64,000 bases of DNA from Solirubrobacter pauli (GTDB lineage: Bacteria; Actinomycetota; Thermoleophilia; Solirubrobacterales; Solirubrobacteraceae). The DNA lies in NCBI RefSeq assembly GCF_003633755.1, contig NZ_RBIL01000001.1:3829426-3893425 (forward strand), written 5' to 3'. The notes under the pieces are model-generated. The model ran no database searches. It had not been told where the DNA came from and saw only the letters and a program-made list of their open reading frames with translations. Positions 55,427 through 63,598 of this stretch are shown one piece after another. The first letter of the stretch is position 1; the number at the start of each line of letters is the position of its first letter. The position numbers and the translations under genes were made by a program.

Positions 55427-57577
55427 TCAGGTTAGGGCGCGCGGCCGCACGCGCTGCCAGGCGAACGCGCCGAGCAGCAGCAGGATCCCGAAGACGATGA
55501 AGCTCGCGACCCGCGCGAGGTTGTCGAGCGAGGCCATGTCGTAGCCGAACACCTTCACGGCGGTCACGGCGAGGAGGGCGAGCGCGACGAGCCGCACGGG
55601 CCGGACGTCCTTGACGAGCCCGTAGACGACGGCGCCGACCCCGCAGAGCGCCCACAGCACGCTGAGCAGCGCCTGGCCGCCGTGCTCGGGGCCGCCGACG
55701 GTGACGACCAGGCCGCTCGCGAGGTACAGCAACGCGAACGGCGCCGCCTTGCGGCCGAGCAGCGTCACGCCGAGCGCGGCGGTCACGGCGGCGAGCGCGA
55801 GCGTGGGCTCGAGCGGGTCCGGCCCGAGGCCGTTCACGAGCGCGTCGGGCGGGACGACGACGGCCAGCGCGTGCACCGCGGCGAGCGCGACGAAGGCCAG
55901 CGACGCCCACTGGTCCGCGGGGCCGCGCACCGCGGCACCACGCGCGGCGGCGAGGCCGAGCAGCGCGCCCTCCGCCGCCAGCGCGAGCGTGACGGGCAAC
56001 CCTTCGGCGGCGAGCCCCGTGAAGCCGGCGACCGCGGTGAGCGCGAGGAGGTCGAGCGCGCGCCAGCTCAGCCGCGCGCACACGAACGCGACCAGCCCGA
56101 TGGCCGCGACCGCGACGAGCCCCGTCGCGCCGACCGACGGCCCCGCGAGCCGCTCGAGCGGCGCCTCGACGGCGAGCACGTGGCCGACCGCGATCAGCAG
56201 CTGGCCGACCAGCCCGACCACGGCGAGCGTCCAGTCCTCCTCGTGTGGACGCCCGAGCAGCCGCGCGACGCCCGGGACCCGCGGACGCCAGTCCTCGTCG
56301 ATCGCGATGCCGAAGTCCTTGACGAACGGCTCGACCGCGTCGGGCATCCGGCGGGCGCCGAGGAGCGCGGCGAAGACGACCGCGCCGGCACCCCACAGCA
56401 CCGTGACGACGAGGCCGTCGAACTGCGCGGCGACGGCGAAGTCCGCGATCACGACGCCCGCGGCGATCGTGATCAGCGCGATCGGCCGGGAGATCCGGGG
56501 GATCTGCGTCGCCGCCAGGCCGACGAGGACGTGCGCCGCCGCGACCGCGGCGAGCGTCGCCGCGTCGTCGACGGCGAACCCGAGCATGAGGACCGAGTTG
56601 AGCGTGATCAGCGCCAGCGCGCTCGGGTTCGGCTTGGCACGCTGCGAGTCCAGGCCGTAGGCCAGCGCCGCGGTCAGGGCGCCGAACGTGGCGAGCACGA
56701 AGTGGGCGACGCCGTCGCCGGGGGTGTCGAGCGCGAGCCACGCGACCCATTCGACCGTGACCGTCGCGAACACGGCCCAGGCGAGCGCCGTCCAACGGCG
56801 CCAGACGAGCACGCGGACGCTGGCCGCGTACGCGATCGCGAGGAAGGCGATGCCGCCGTCGTCGAGCGCGCCGAGCACGGCCGGCGCCAGCAGCGCCCCG
56901 AGCAGCCCCAGCCAGCCGATCGGCTGGGCGTCCCAGCGGATCGCGAGCGTCGTCGCGACCGCGCCGACGGCGAAGGCCGCCGCCTGGGCGAGAGCGAGCG
57001 GGATGAGGCTGTAGACGGCGCCGGCCATCATCAGCGTGCCGAACAGCCCCGCGATGCCCACGGCGGTCGCCGCGAGCGCCGCCTCGGTGCGGTCGTCGCG
57101 CTCGCGCAGGCGGACGCCGACGGCGAGGAGGGCGGTGGACAGCGCGCCGGCGAGCAGCGTGCGCGCGCCCTCGCCGAGCCAGCCGCGCGAGATCGCGATC
57201 GTCAGCAGGAACGCGAGGCCGGCGAGGACGGCGACGCCGCCGACCCAGGCCAGAACGCTGCCGCCCAGGACGTCTTCCAGATCGCGCTTGGGCTTGGCCG
57301 TCGTGGAGTGAGCGCCTTCGCCGTGGTGGCCGGGATCGCGCGACCCCGGTCGCACGGAACCGGCTTCGCCGACAGAGGGGGATGTTCCGTGCGGACCGGG
57401 GTCGCGCGCTCCCGGCTGGGACGGCGCGGCCCACGGCTGTCCCCGGAGCGGCGCGGGTGACGGTGCCTCAGGCCGGTTTGGGCTCCAGCTCCGTCCGCTC
57501 GTCCCCTCGAGCGCTCTGAGTCGGCTCTCGAGCGTGGCGGTGTGCTGTTCCAGCGCGGTGATGCGGTCCTCGACCAT
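55427..57577 (-). CDS. DUF2339 polytopic membrane protein
   Basis: A 716-aa protein. A short N-terminal coiled coil (MVEDRITALEQHTATLESRL) and a Pro/Gly/Arg-rich linker (about 30-95) precede the entry helix LGGSVLAWVGGVAVLAGLAF and then about 20 hydrophobic helices. This order is characteristic of DUF2339, a family of bacterial membrane proteins of unknown function. The linker DNA contains a 23-bp inverted repeat. It is divergent from a TetR gene, and the gap has two operator-like sites. Confidence 0.85.
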   Translation of the reverse strand: MVEDRITALEQHTATLESRLRALEGTSGRSWSPNRPEAPSPAPLRGQPWAAPSQPGARDPGPHGTSPSVGEAGSVRPGSRDPGHHGEGAHSTTAKPKRDLEDVLGGSVLAWVGGVAVLAGLAFLLTIAISRGWLGEGARTLLAGALSTALLAVGVRLRERDDRTEAALAATAVGIAGLFGTLMMAGAVYSLIPLALAQAAAFAVGAVATTLAIRWDAQPIGWLGLLGALLAPAVLGALDDGGIAFLAIAYAASVRVLVWRRWTALAWAVFATVTVEWVAWLALDTPGDGVAHFVLATFGALTAALAYGLDSQRAKPNPSALALITLNSVLMLGFAVDDAATLAAVAAAHVLVGLAATQIPRISRPIALITIAAGVVIADFAVAAQFDGLVVTVLWGAGAVVFAALLGARRMPDAVEPFVKDFGIAIDEDWRPRVPGVARLLGRPHEEDWTLAVVGLVGQLLIAVGHVLAVEAPLERLAGPSVGATGLVAVAAIGLVAFVCARLSWRALDLLALTAVAGFTGLAAEGLPVTLALAAEGALLGLAAARGAAVRGPADQWASLAFVALAAVHALAVVVPPDALVNGLGPDPLEPTLALAAVTAALGVTLLGRKAAPFALLYLASGLVVTVGGPEHGGQALLSVLWALCGVGAVVYGLVKDVRPVRLVALALLAVTAVKVFGYDMASLDNLARVASFIVFGILLLLGAFAWQRVRPRALT
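57338..57407. repeat. Inverted repeat inside the DUF2339 linker
   Basis: The left arm (57338-57360) begins GCGCGACCCCGGT and the right arm (57384-57407) ends ACCGGGGTCGCGC. They are complementary over about 23 bp with one inserted base and are separated by 23 bp. The repeat is in frame within a low-complexity linker, so both arms encode RDPG-containing peptide. Confidence 0.7.
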
Positions 57578-57595
57578 CCTTGTGGCTCCCTCTGT

Positions 57596-57611
57596 TGACC
57601 GTCGGTCGATA
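57596..57611. promoter_or_regulatory. TetR-type operator, copy 1
   Basis: TGACCGTCGGTCGATA contains the palindrome GACCG-T-CGGTC. It lies 18 bp upstream of the DUF2339 start (minus strand). A near-identical site in opposite orientation lies at 57649-57664. Confidence 0.65.
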
Positions 57612-57648
57612 GCGGAAGTACGTCAAGGTGGGCAGAGGGTTACAGCGT

Positions 57649-57664
57649 TATCGACCAACGGTCA
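57649..57664. promoter_or_regulatory. TetR-type operator, copy 2
   Basis: TATCGACCAACGGTCA is the reverse complement of copy 1 with one base changed (15 of 16). It lies 17 bp upstream of the tetR start at 57681, so the pair covers both divergent promoters. Confidence 0.65.
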
Positions 57665-57680
57665 GGTACGCTGACGCGAG

Positions 57681-58289
57681 ATGTCCGACGGACCCGCCTA
57701 TACGCGGCTCGCGGTGGACGAGCGGCGCCGCCGCCTGCTCGAGCTCGGCTCGGAGCTGTTCACGCGCCACGCGTACGACGAGCTGTCGATGGCGAAGATC
57801 GCCAAGGAGGCGGGGATCAGCAAGGCGCTGCTCTACCACTACTTCCCGAGCAAGGAGGCGTACTTCGTCGCCACGCTCGAGGAGAAGGCGAACGAGCTGC
57901 AGCAGCGGACGATCCCGAACCCCGAGCTGCCGCCGTTCGAGCAGCTGTCAGGCAGCCTCGACGAGTACCTGCGGTGGATCGAGGAGAACGCGGGCTCCTA
58001 CGACAAGATGATCCGCAACGCGGGGGCGGCGCCGGAGGTCAGGGCGCTGCTCGACCGGGTGCGGACGGACACCGCGCAGCGGATCCTCGCGGGCCTGAGC
58101 CCGGGCAAGGCGCCGTCACCGCTGCTCAGGACCGCGATCCGCGGCTGGCTCGGCTTCCTGGACGGCGCGTGCCTGGACTGGGTCAACCACGACGACGTGG
58201 ACCGGGAGACCTTGCACGGTCTCCTCCTGTCCACGCTCGTCGCGTCCGTCCTCGCGGTGGGCGAGGACGCGCAGCCGCCTGGCGGCTAG
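57681..58289 (+). CDS. TetR/AcrR-family regulator
   Basis: A 202-aa regulator. HTH: LLELGSELFTRHAYDELSMA, KIAKEAGISKALLYHYFPSK, EAYFVATLEEKA. The helical C-terminal domain is of the fatty-acid/lipid-responsive type by general look only. It is divergent from the DUF2339 gene and probably controls it and itself through the paired sites. The 3' end overlaps the convergent FKBP gene by 4 nt. Confidence 0.9.
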   Translation: MSDGPAYTRLAVDERRRRLLELGSELFTRHAYDELSMAKIAKEAGISKALLYHYFPSKEAYFVATLEEKANELQQRTIPNPELPPFEQLSGSLDEYLRWIEENAGSYDKMIRNAGAAPEVRALLDRVRTDTAQRILAGLSPGKAPSPLLRTAIRGWLGFLDGACLDWVNHDDVDRETLHGLLLSTLVASVLAVGEDAQPPGG

Positions 58290-58879
58290 CCGATCTTCTG
58301 CATGTCGACGACGAACACGAGCGCCGCGTCCGCCGGGATCGGGCCGGAGCCGTTGGGCCCGTAGCCGAGCTCGGACGGGATGACGAGCACACGCCGGCCG
58401 CCCTTCTTCATGCCGACGACGCCCTGGTCCCAACCCTGGATGACCATGCCGCCGCCGAGCTGGAAGGTGAAGCCCTCGCCGCGGTCGAACGAGTTGTCGA
58501 ACGGCGTGCCGCCGTCGAGCAGGACGCCCGAGTAGTTGACGGTCACGTTGTCGCCGGGCTTGGCGGCCGGGCCCTTGCCCTCCTCGAGGTCCTCGACCAC
58601 GAGGCCCTCGGGCGCCTTGGCGCCGGACGTGTCGATCTCCGGCTTGATGCCGACCTTGCCCTCGACCTTGACGCCGGAGTCGGTGGACTTGGGCGCCTCA
58701 CCGTCGGCGGCCGCGGGGGTCTCCTCGGCCGGAGCTTCGGTGGGGGCCTCCGTGGGCGCCTCGGTGGCTGCCTCGGTCGGGGCGGGGGTGGCGGCCGTCT
58801 CGTCGGACGAGTCGTCGCCGCACGCCGCGAAGGCGAGCGCGAGGGCCACAGCGGGCAGGGCAAGTAGTTGTCGACGCAT
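58286..58879 (-). CDS. FKBP-type peptidyl-prolyl isomerase lipoprotein
   Basis: A 197-aa exported enzyme. Signal peptide with lipobox FAAC (lipidated Cys at about residue 20), a Thr/Glu/Ala/Pro-rich linker (25-65), then an FKBP domain (about 90-197): VTVNYSGVLLDGGTPFDNSF, FQLGGGMVIQGWDQGVVGMK, GGRRVLVIPSELGYGPNGSG, IPADAALVFVVDM. All key FKBP aromatic and Asp residues are present, so prolyl isomerase activity outside the membrane is expected. Confidence 0.93.
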   Translation of the reverse strand: MRRQLLALPAVALALAFAACGDDSSDETAATPAPTEAATEAPTEAPTEAPAEETPAAADGEAPKSTDSGVKVEGKVGIKPEIDTSGAKAPEGLVVEDLEEGKGPAAKPGDNVTVNYSGVLLDGGTPFDNSFDRGEGFTFQLGGGMVIQGWDQGVVGMKKGGRRVLVIPSELGYGPNGSGPIPADAALVFVVDMQKIG

Positions 58880-58950
58880 AGCGGCGGCCCAGGGTAGTGG
58901 CTGATCCGGGGACGCGACCGGGAGAAGGAGCCCCTGGGCGAGCTTCGCCG

Positions 58951-59580
58951 TTATCGGTCCGTGCCGAAGATGCGGTCACCCGCATCGCCGAGCCCGGGGC
59001 GGATGTAGCCCGTCTCGTCCAGCTCGCGATCGACCGCCGCGGTGGTGATGTGGACGTCCGGGTGCGCCTCGCGCAGCGCGCGGCAGCCCTCGGGGGCGGC
59101 CACGAGGCAGACGAAGTGGATCCGGCGGGCGCCCGCGCGCTTGAGCCGCGCGATGGCCTGCACGCCGGAGCCGCCCGTGGCCAGCATCGGGTCGACGACG
59201 AACACCTCGGCGTCCTCGACGCCGCTCGGGATGTTCTCGTAGTACCCGACCGGCCGCAGGGCCTCCTCGTCGCGGTACATGCCCAGGTGCCCGACGCGCG
59301 CCTCGGGCACGAGCCGGAGGAACCCGTCCACCAGGCCGAGCCCCGCGCGCAGGATCGCGACGACGAACACCTCGTCGGCGAGCCGCACGCCCGGCGTGCG
59401 CTCCAGCGGCGTCTCGATCTCGACCTCCGCCGGCCGCAGACCGCGCATCGCCTCGTAGCCGAGGATCAGCGCAGCGTCCGTCATCGTCTCGCGGAAGACG
59501 CGGTGCGGCGTGTCCTTGTCGCGGAGAATCGAGAGAAGCCGCCGCAGCAGCACGTGATCGACGACCGTGACCCCATCCAT
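58951..59580 (-). CDS. upp: Uracil phosphoribosyltransferase
   Basis: A 209-aa salvage enzyme making UMP from uracil and PRPP. Motifs: LRDKDTPHRVFRETMTDAAL, VVAILRAGLGLVDGFLRLVP, the PRPP loop VFVVDPMLATGGSGVQAI, and the C-terminal uracil-binding YIRPGLGDAGDRIFGT. ATG 59580 gives the normal length. It is divergent from the CYTH-cytidine deaminase gene with 27 bp between starts, at the head of a nucleoside salvage cluster. Confidence 0.96.
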   Translation of the reverse strand: MDGVTVVDHVLLRRLLSILRDKDTPHRVFRETMTDAALILGYEAMRGLRPAEVEIETPLERTPGVRLADEVFVVAILRAGLGLVDGFLRLVPEARVGHLGMYRDEEALRPVGYYENIPSGVEDAEVFVVDPMLATGGSGVQAIARLKRAGARRIHFVCLVAAPEGCRALREAHPDVHITTAAVDRELDETGYIRPGLGDAGDRIFGTDR

Positions 59581-59607
59581 CCCTCGGAACCTACTAGTGT
59601 CGGGCCG

Positions 59608-60510
59608 ATGGCAGCGCCGCGCCGCAACATCGAGCTCAAGGCGTCGGACCCCGACCCGGAGCGCTCGCTCGCCGTCGTCAAGGGCCTGGGAGCGCACGAC
59701 AAAGGCATCCTCCGCCAGCGCGACACCTACTTCCGAGTCCACACCGGCCGCCTCAAGCTCCGCGAGGAGGACCCGGGCGGAGCGACCCTCATCCAGTACG
59801 ACCGCGTGGACGCCGACGAGGCGCGCGAGTCGCGCTACCGGCTGACGACGATCGACGACCCGAAGACGCTGCTCGCCAGCCTCGAGGCCACGCTCGGCAT
59901 CCTCACCGTGGTCGAGAAGGAGCGCCATCTGCTGCTGTGGCAGAGCGTGCGCATCCACCTCGACGTGGTGAAGGGCCTCGGCAACTTCATCGAGCTCGAG
60001 GGCGTCGCGACGGCCGACTCGGACCTCGCGCTCGAGCTCGAGCGCGTGACGCGCCTGACCGAGGCGCTCGAGGTCGCGCCCGAGCGGATCCTGCGCAACT
60101 CCTACTCGGACCAGGTGGTCGGCTCCGGCGCGCTCGTCGCCGCGGCCAAGGCCGTGATGGAGCGCGCGCACGCGCCGTACTCCAACTACAAGGTCGGCGC
60201 GGCGCTGCGGGCGGAGGACGGCTCGATCCACGTCGGCGCGAACGTCGAGAACGCCGCGTACCCGCAGGGCCAGTGCGCGGAGGCGTCGGCGATCGGGGCG
60301 ATGGTCGCGGCCGGCCGCACGCGGATCACCGAGGTGGCCGTGATCGCCGACTCCGACGACTTCTGCGTGCCGTGCGGCGGCTGCCGCCAGCGGCTGCGCG
60401 AGTTCATCGCGCCCGGCGCGGAGATCCACCTGTGCGCCCGCAACGGCGCCCGCCAGACGACGACGCTGGACGCGCTGCTGCCGCGCTCGTTCGGCCCGGA
60501 GTTCCTGTGA
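59608..60510 (+). CDS. CYTH domain - cytidine deaminase fusion
   Basis: A 300-aa continuous frame with two enzymes. Residues 1-168 are a CYTH domain as in class IV adenylate cyclases and thiamine triphosphatases (RRNIELKASDPDPER, ILRQRDTYFRVHTGRLKLRE, SRYRLTTIDDP, VEKERHLLLWQSVRIHLDVV, GLGNFIELEGVA, ILRNSYSD). Residues about 172-300 are a tetramer-type cytidine deaminase. Its zinc and proton shuttle residues are C223-A-E225 (GQCAEASAIGAM) and C256-x-x-C259 (PCGGC), with SNYKVGAALRAEDG and VENAAYPQG also present. Both halves look complete. The deaminase fits the salvage operon; the CYTH part could bind a triphosphate or polyphosphate. GTG of punA overlaps its stop. Confidence 0.9.
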   Translation: MAAPRRNIELKASDPDPERSLAVVKGLGAHDKGILRQRDTYFRVHTGRLKLREEDPGGATLIQYDRVDADEARESRYRLTTIDDPKTLLASLEATLGILTVVEKERHLLLWQSVRIHLDVVKGLGNFIELEGVATADSDLALELERVTRLTEALEVAPERILRNSYSDQVVGSGALVAAAKAVMERAHAPYSNYKVGAALRAEDGSIHVGANVENAAYPQGQCAEASAIGAMVAAGRTRITEVAVIADSDDFCVPCGGCRQRLREFIAPGAEIHLCARNGARQTTTLDALLPRSFGPEFL

Positions 60511-61268
60511 ACCCGCGCGTCGGGATCATCCTCGGCTCCGGCCTCGGCGCGATCGCCGACGCCCTCACCGACGCCACGCACACGCCCTACGCGGACCTGG
60601 AGGGCTTCCCGCGCCCGAGCGTGGCGGGGCACGGCGGCACGCTCAGCCAGGGCCTCCTCGGCGGACTGCCGGTCGCGGTCTTCCAGGGGCGCAAGCACGT
60701 CTACGAGACGGGCGACGCGTACGGGATGCGGGTGCCGATCCGCTGGCTCAAGGACGCGGGGGCGGAGACCCTCTTCCTCACCAACGCCGCCGGCTCGCTG
60801 AACGCCGATGTCGGGCCCGGCCGGTTGATGGCGATCGCCGACCACATCAACTTCCTCGGCGTCAACCCGCTGACGGGCCCCAACGACGACGCGGTCGGCC
60901 CGCGCTTCCCGAGCCTGCGCGACGCGTACGACTCGGACCTGCGCGAGCGGCTGCGCGCCGCGGCCGCCGCGCTGGACATCGACCTCGCCGAAGGCGTCTA
61001 CCTCGCCACGGCGGGCCCGACGTTCGAGACCCCGGCCGAGATCCGCGCGTTCCGCACGCTCGGCGCCGACGCGGTGGGCATGAGCACGGTGCCCGAGGTC
61101 ATCCTCGCCCGGCACGCCGGGCTGCGGGTCGCCGCGGTGTCGGCGATCACCAACCTCGCCGAGGGCATGGGCGGCGAGGAGCTCTCGCACGAGCAGACGT
61201 TGCGCAACGCCGAAGTGGCGGCGCGCGACCTCGTGCGGCTCGTACTCAAGTTCGCGGAGGACTACTGA
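60507..61268 (+). CDS. punA: Purine nucleoside phosphorylase
   Basis: A 253-aa trimer-type enzyme that splits inosine and guanosine with phosphate. Motifs: GIILGSGLGAIADAL, FQGRKHVYETGDAYGM, FLTNAAGSLNADVGPG, FETPAEIRAFRTLGADAVGM, STVPEVILARHAGL and ITNLAEGM. GTG start overlaps the upstream fusion; deoA begins 1 nt after its stop. Confidence 0.95.
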   Translation: MNPRVGIILGSGLGAIADALTDATHTPYADLEGFPRPSVAGHGGTLSQGLLGGLPVAVFQGRKHVYETGDAYGMRVPIRWLKDAGAETLFLTNAAGSLNADVGPGRLMAIADHINFLGVNPLTGPNDDAVGPRFPSLRDAYDSDLRERLRAAAAALDIDLAEGVYLATAGPTFETPAEIRAFRTLGADAVGMSTVPEVILARHAGLRVAAVSAITNLAEGMGGEELSHEQTLRNAEVAARDLVRLVLKFAEDY

Positions 61269-61269
61269 C

Positions 61270-62568
61270 TTGCTCGCCCCTGAGGTCATCAGGAAGAAGC
61301 GCGACGGCGCCACGCTCACGCGCGAGGAGATCGCGTTCCTCGTCGGCGGGATCACGGACGGCGGGCTCAGCGACGCGCAGGTCGGCGCGCTCGCCATGGC
61401 GTTCTTCCTGAAAGGGCTGGACGCGGAGGAGCGGCTGAACCTCACGACCGCGATGCGCGACTCCGGCAGCGTGATGCAGTGGGACCTCGACCGCCCGGTG
61501 CTGGACAAGCACTCGACGGGCGGCGTCGGCGACAAGGTCTCGCTGATGCTCGCGCCGATCCTCGCCGCGTGCGGCGCGGCGGTGCCGATGATCAGCGGCC
61601 GCGGCCTCGGCCACACCGGCGGCACGCTCGACAAGCTCGACAGCATCCCCGGCTACGTCTCCACGCCCGCCACGGAGGTCATCCGGCGGGTGGTGCTCCA
61701 GACGGGCTGCGCGATCGTCGGCCAGACGAGCGACCTGGCGCCCGCCGACCGGCGGCTGTACGCCACGCGTGACGCCACCGGGACGGTCGAGTCGATCCCG
61801 CTGATCGTGGCCAGCATCCTGTCCAAGAAGCTCGCCGAGGGGCTCGACGCGCTCGTGCTCGACGTCAAGACGGGCTCCGGCGCGTTCATGGCCTCCCAGG
61901 AGGACGCGCGGGCCCTGGCGACCGCGCTGACCGAGGTCGCCAACGGCGCGGGCGTGAACACGGTCGCGCTGATCACCGACATGAACGAGGTGCTCGGCAC
62001 CACGGCCGGGAACGCGCTCGAGGTCCGCGAGGCCGTCGACTACCTGACCGGCGCCGCCCGGGAGACGCGCCTGCACGAGGTCACCGCCTCACTCGCGAGC
62101 GCCGTGCTCGTCCAGGCGCGCCTGGCCTCCGACGAGGACGCGGCCCGCGCGCAGGTGGACGAGGTGCTCGAGAGCGGCGCGGCCGCGGAGGTCTTCGGCT
62201 CGATGGTCGCCGCGCTCGGCGGCCCGGCCGACTTCGTGGAGAACCCGACGCTGCCGTCGGCGTCGGTCACGCGGCCCGTGGCGCCGCAGCGCCCCGGCTA
62301 CGTGACGAGCGTCGACACGCGTGCCGTCGGCCTCGTCGTCACGGGGCTCGGCGGCAACCGCCGGCGCGAGGACGACCAGATCGACTACGGCGTGGGCCTG
62401 AGCCGGATCGCGCCGATCGGCGCGGAGGTCGGGCCCGACCGCCCGCTGGCGATCGTCCACGCCCGCGGCGACAGCAGCGCGGCCGAAGCGGCCACGGCGC
62501 TGCTCAAGGCGGTCCGCACCAGCGACGAGCCGCCCGCCGAGCGCCCCGTGCTGCTGGGGCGCGTATGA
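61270..62568 (+). CDS. deoA: Thymidine / pyrimidine-nucleoside phosphorylase
   Basis: A 432-aa phosphorylase. The phosphate and nucleoside sites are shown by VLDKHSTGGVGDKVSLMLAP, GRGLGHTGGTLDKLDSIPGY, QTSDLAPADRRLYATRDATG, SILSKKLAEGLDALVLDVKT and GSGAFMASQEDA. A C-terminal domain follows. It starts with TTG. Whether it prefers thymidine or also uridine cannot be told. It overlaps add by 4 nt. Confidence 0.95.
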   Translation: MLAPEVIRKKRDGATLTREEIAFLVGGITDGGLSDAQVGALAMAFFLKGLDAEERLNLTTAMRDSGSVMQWDLDRPVLDKHSTGGVGDKVSLMLAPILAACGAAVPMISGRGLGHTGGTLDKLDSIPGYVSTPATEVIRRVVLQTGCAIVGQTSDLAPADRRLYATRDATGTVESIPLIVASILSKKLAEGLDALVLDVKTGSGAFMASQEDARALATALTEVANGAGVNTVALITDMNEVLGTTAGNALEVREAVDYLTGAARETRLHEVTASLASAVLVQARLASDEDAARAQVDEVLESGAAAEVFGSMVAALGGPADFVENPTLPSASVTRPVAPQRPGYVTSVDTRAVGLVVTGLGGNRRREDDQIDYGVGLSRIAPIGAEVGPDRPLAIVHARGDSSAAEAATALLKAVRTSDEPPAERPVLLGRV

Positions 62569-63557
62569 ACCTGCCCTTGGCGGAGCTGCACGTCCACCTC
62601 GAGGGCACGGCGCCGCCGGCGCTGATCCGCAGGCTCGCCGACCGCAACGGGCTCAAGGTCCCCGAGGGCGTCTTCGCGACCCCGGAGCAGTTCCGCTGGG
62701 TCGACTTCCTCGACTTCCTGCGCACCTACGACCTCGCGGCGAGCGTGATCCGCACGCCCGAGGACTACCGCGACGTCACCTACGAGTACCTCGTCGGCTG
62801 CGCGCGCGAGGGCGCCATCTACGTCGAGCTGATCGCGTCACCGGACCACGCGGCGAACGTCGGGCTCAGCGACGCCGACCACTACGCGGGCATCGCGGCC
62901 GGGATCGACGACGCGCGGCGCGACACCGGCATCGAGGCGCGCATCCTCGTCACCGCGATCCGCAACTTCGGCGTCGAGGCCGCGGTGGAGATCGCGCGCC
63001 GCCAGGCGGAGGACCGGCACCCGTACGTCGTCGGCTTCAACCTGGCGGGCGACGAGGCCGGGTACCCGCCGGCGCAGTTCCGCGAGGCGTACGAGATCGC
63101 GGCCGCGTCCGGCCTCGGCTGCACGGTCCACGCGGGCGAGCACGCGGGCGCCGAGTCGGTCCGCGAGGCGCTCACGCTCCCGGTCACGCGGCTGTCGCAC
63201 GGGGTGCGGGCGATCGAGGATCCGGCCCTGGTGGCGGAGATCGCCGAGCGCGGGATCGTGCTCGAGGCCTGCCCCACGTCCAACGTGGCCACGCACGTCT
63301 TCCCTTCGTACGAGGAACATCCACTTCGCAAACTCCATGAAGCGGGTGTGAAGTGGACGTTGGGTTCTGACGACCCTCCCTACTTCGGCTGTAGCATCGG
63401 CGGCGAGTACGCCGTGGCGCGCGAGCGCTTCGGCTTCGAGGAGGGTGAGTTGCGGTCGATCACGCGCACGGCGGTCCGGGCGTCCTTCGCGGACGATGCG
63501 GCCAAAGCCACCCTGCTCAATCGAATTACTGCCTCAGACGACCGCGGCGACCACTAG
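62565..63557 (+). CDS. add: Adenosine deaminase
   Basis: A 330-aa amidohydrolase that turns adenosine into inosine. Zinc ligands and catalytic residues: ELHVHLEGTAPP, CTVHAGEHAGAESVREAL (His and catalytic Glu), RLSHGVRAIEDP, and LGSDDPPYFGCSIGGEYAVA (Asp pair). It completes the purine branch with punA. A 41-bp gap with a strong ribosome site leads to the binding-protein gene. Confidence 0.94.
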   Translation: MNLPLAELHVHLEGTAPPALIRRLADRNGLKVPEGVFATPEQFRWVDFLDFLRTYDLAASVIRTPEDYRDVTYEYLVGCAREGAIYVELIASPDHAANVGLSDADHYAGIAAGIDDARRDTGIEARILVTAIRNFGVEAAVEIARRQAEDRHPYVVGFNLAGDEAGYPPAQFREAYEIAAASGLGCTVHAGEHAGAESVREALTLPVTRLSHGVRAIEDPALVAEIAERGIVLEACPTSNVATHVFPSYEEHPLRKLHEAGVKWTLGSDDPPYFGCSIGGEYAVARERFGFEEGELRSITRTAVRASFADDAAKATLLNRITASDDRGDH

Positions 63558-63598
63558 GGTCGCGGCTCGGTCGTTCCAATCGAAAAGGAGTCCCGGCC

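Noticed and set aside
54696-57434. A single 912-aa protein covering the LOG gene and the DUF2339 region
   Set aside because: Only the last 241 residues are LOG-like; the upstream part is the antisense-frame shadow of the DUF2339 gene, shown by its Arg/Ala-rich low-complexity translation.
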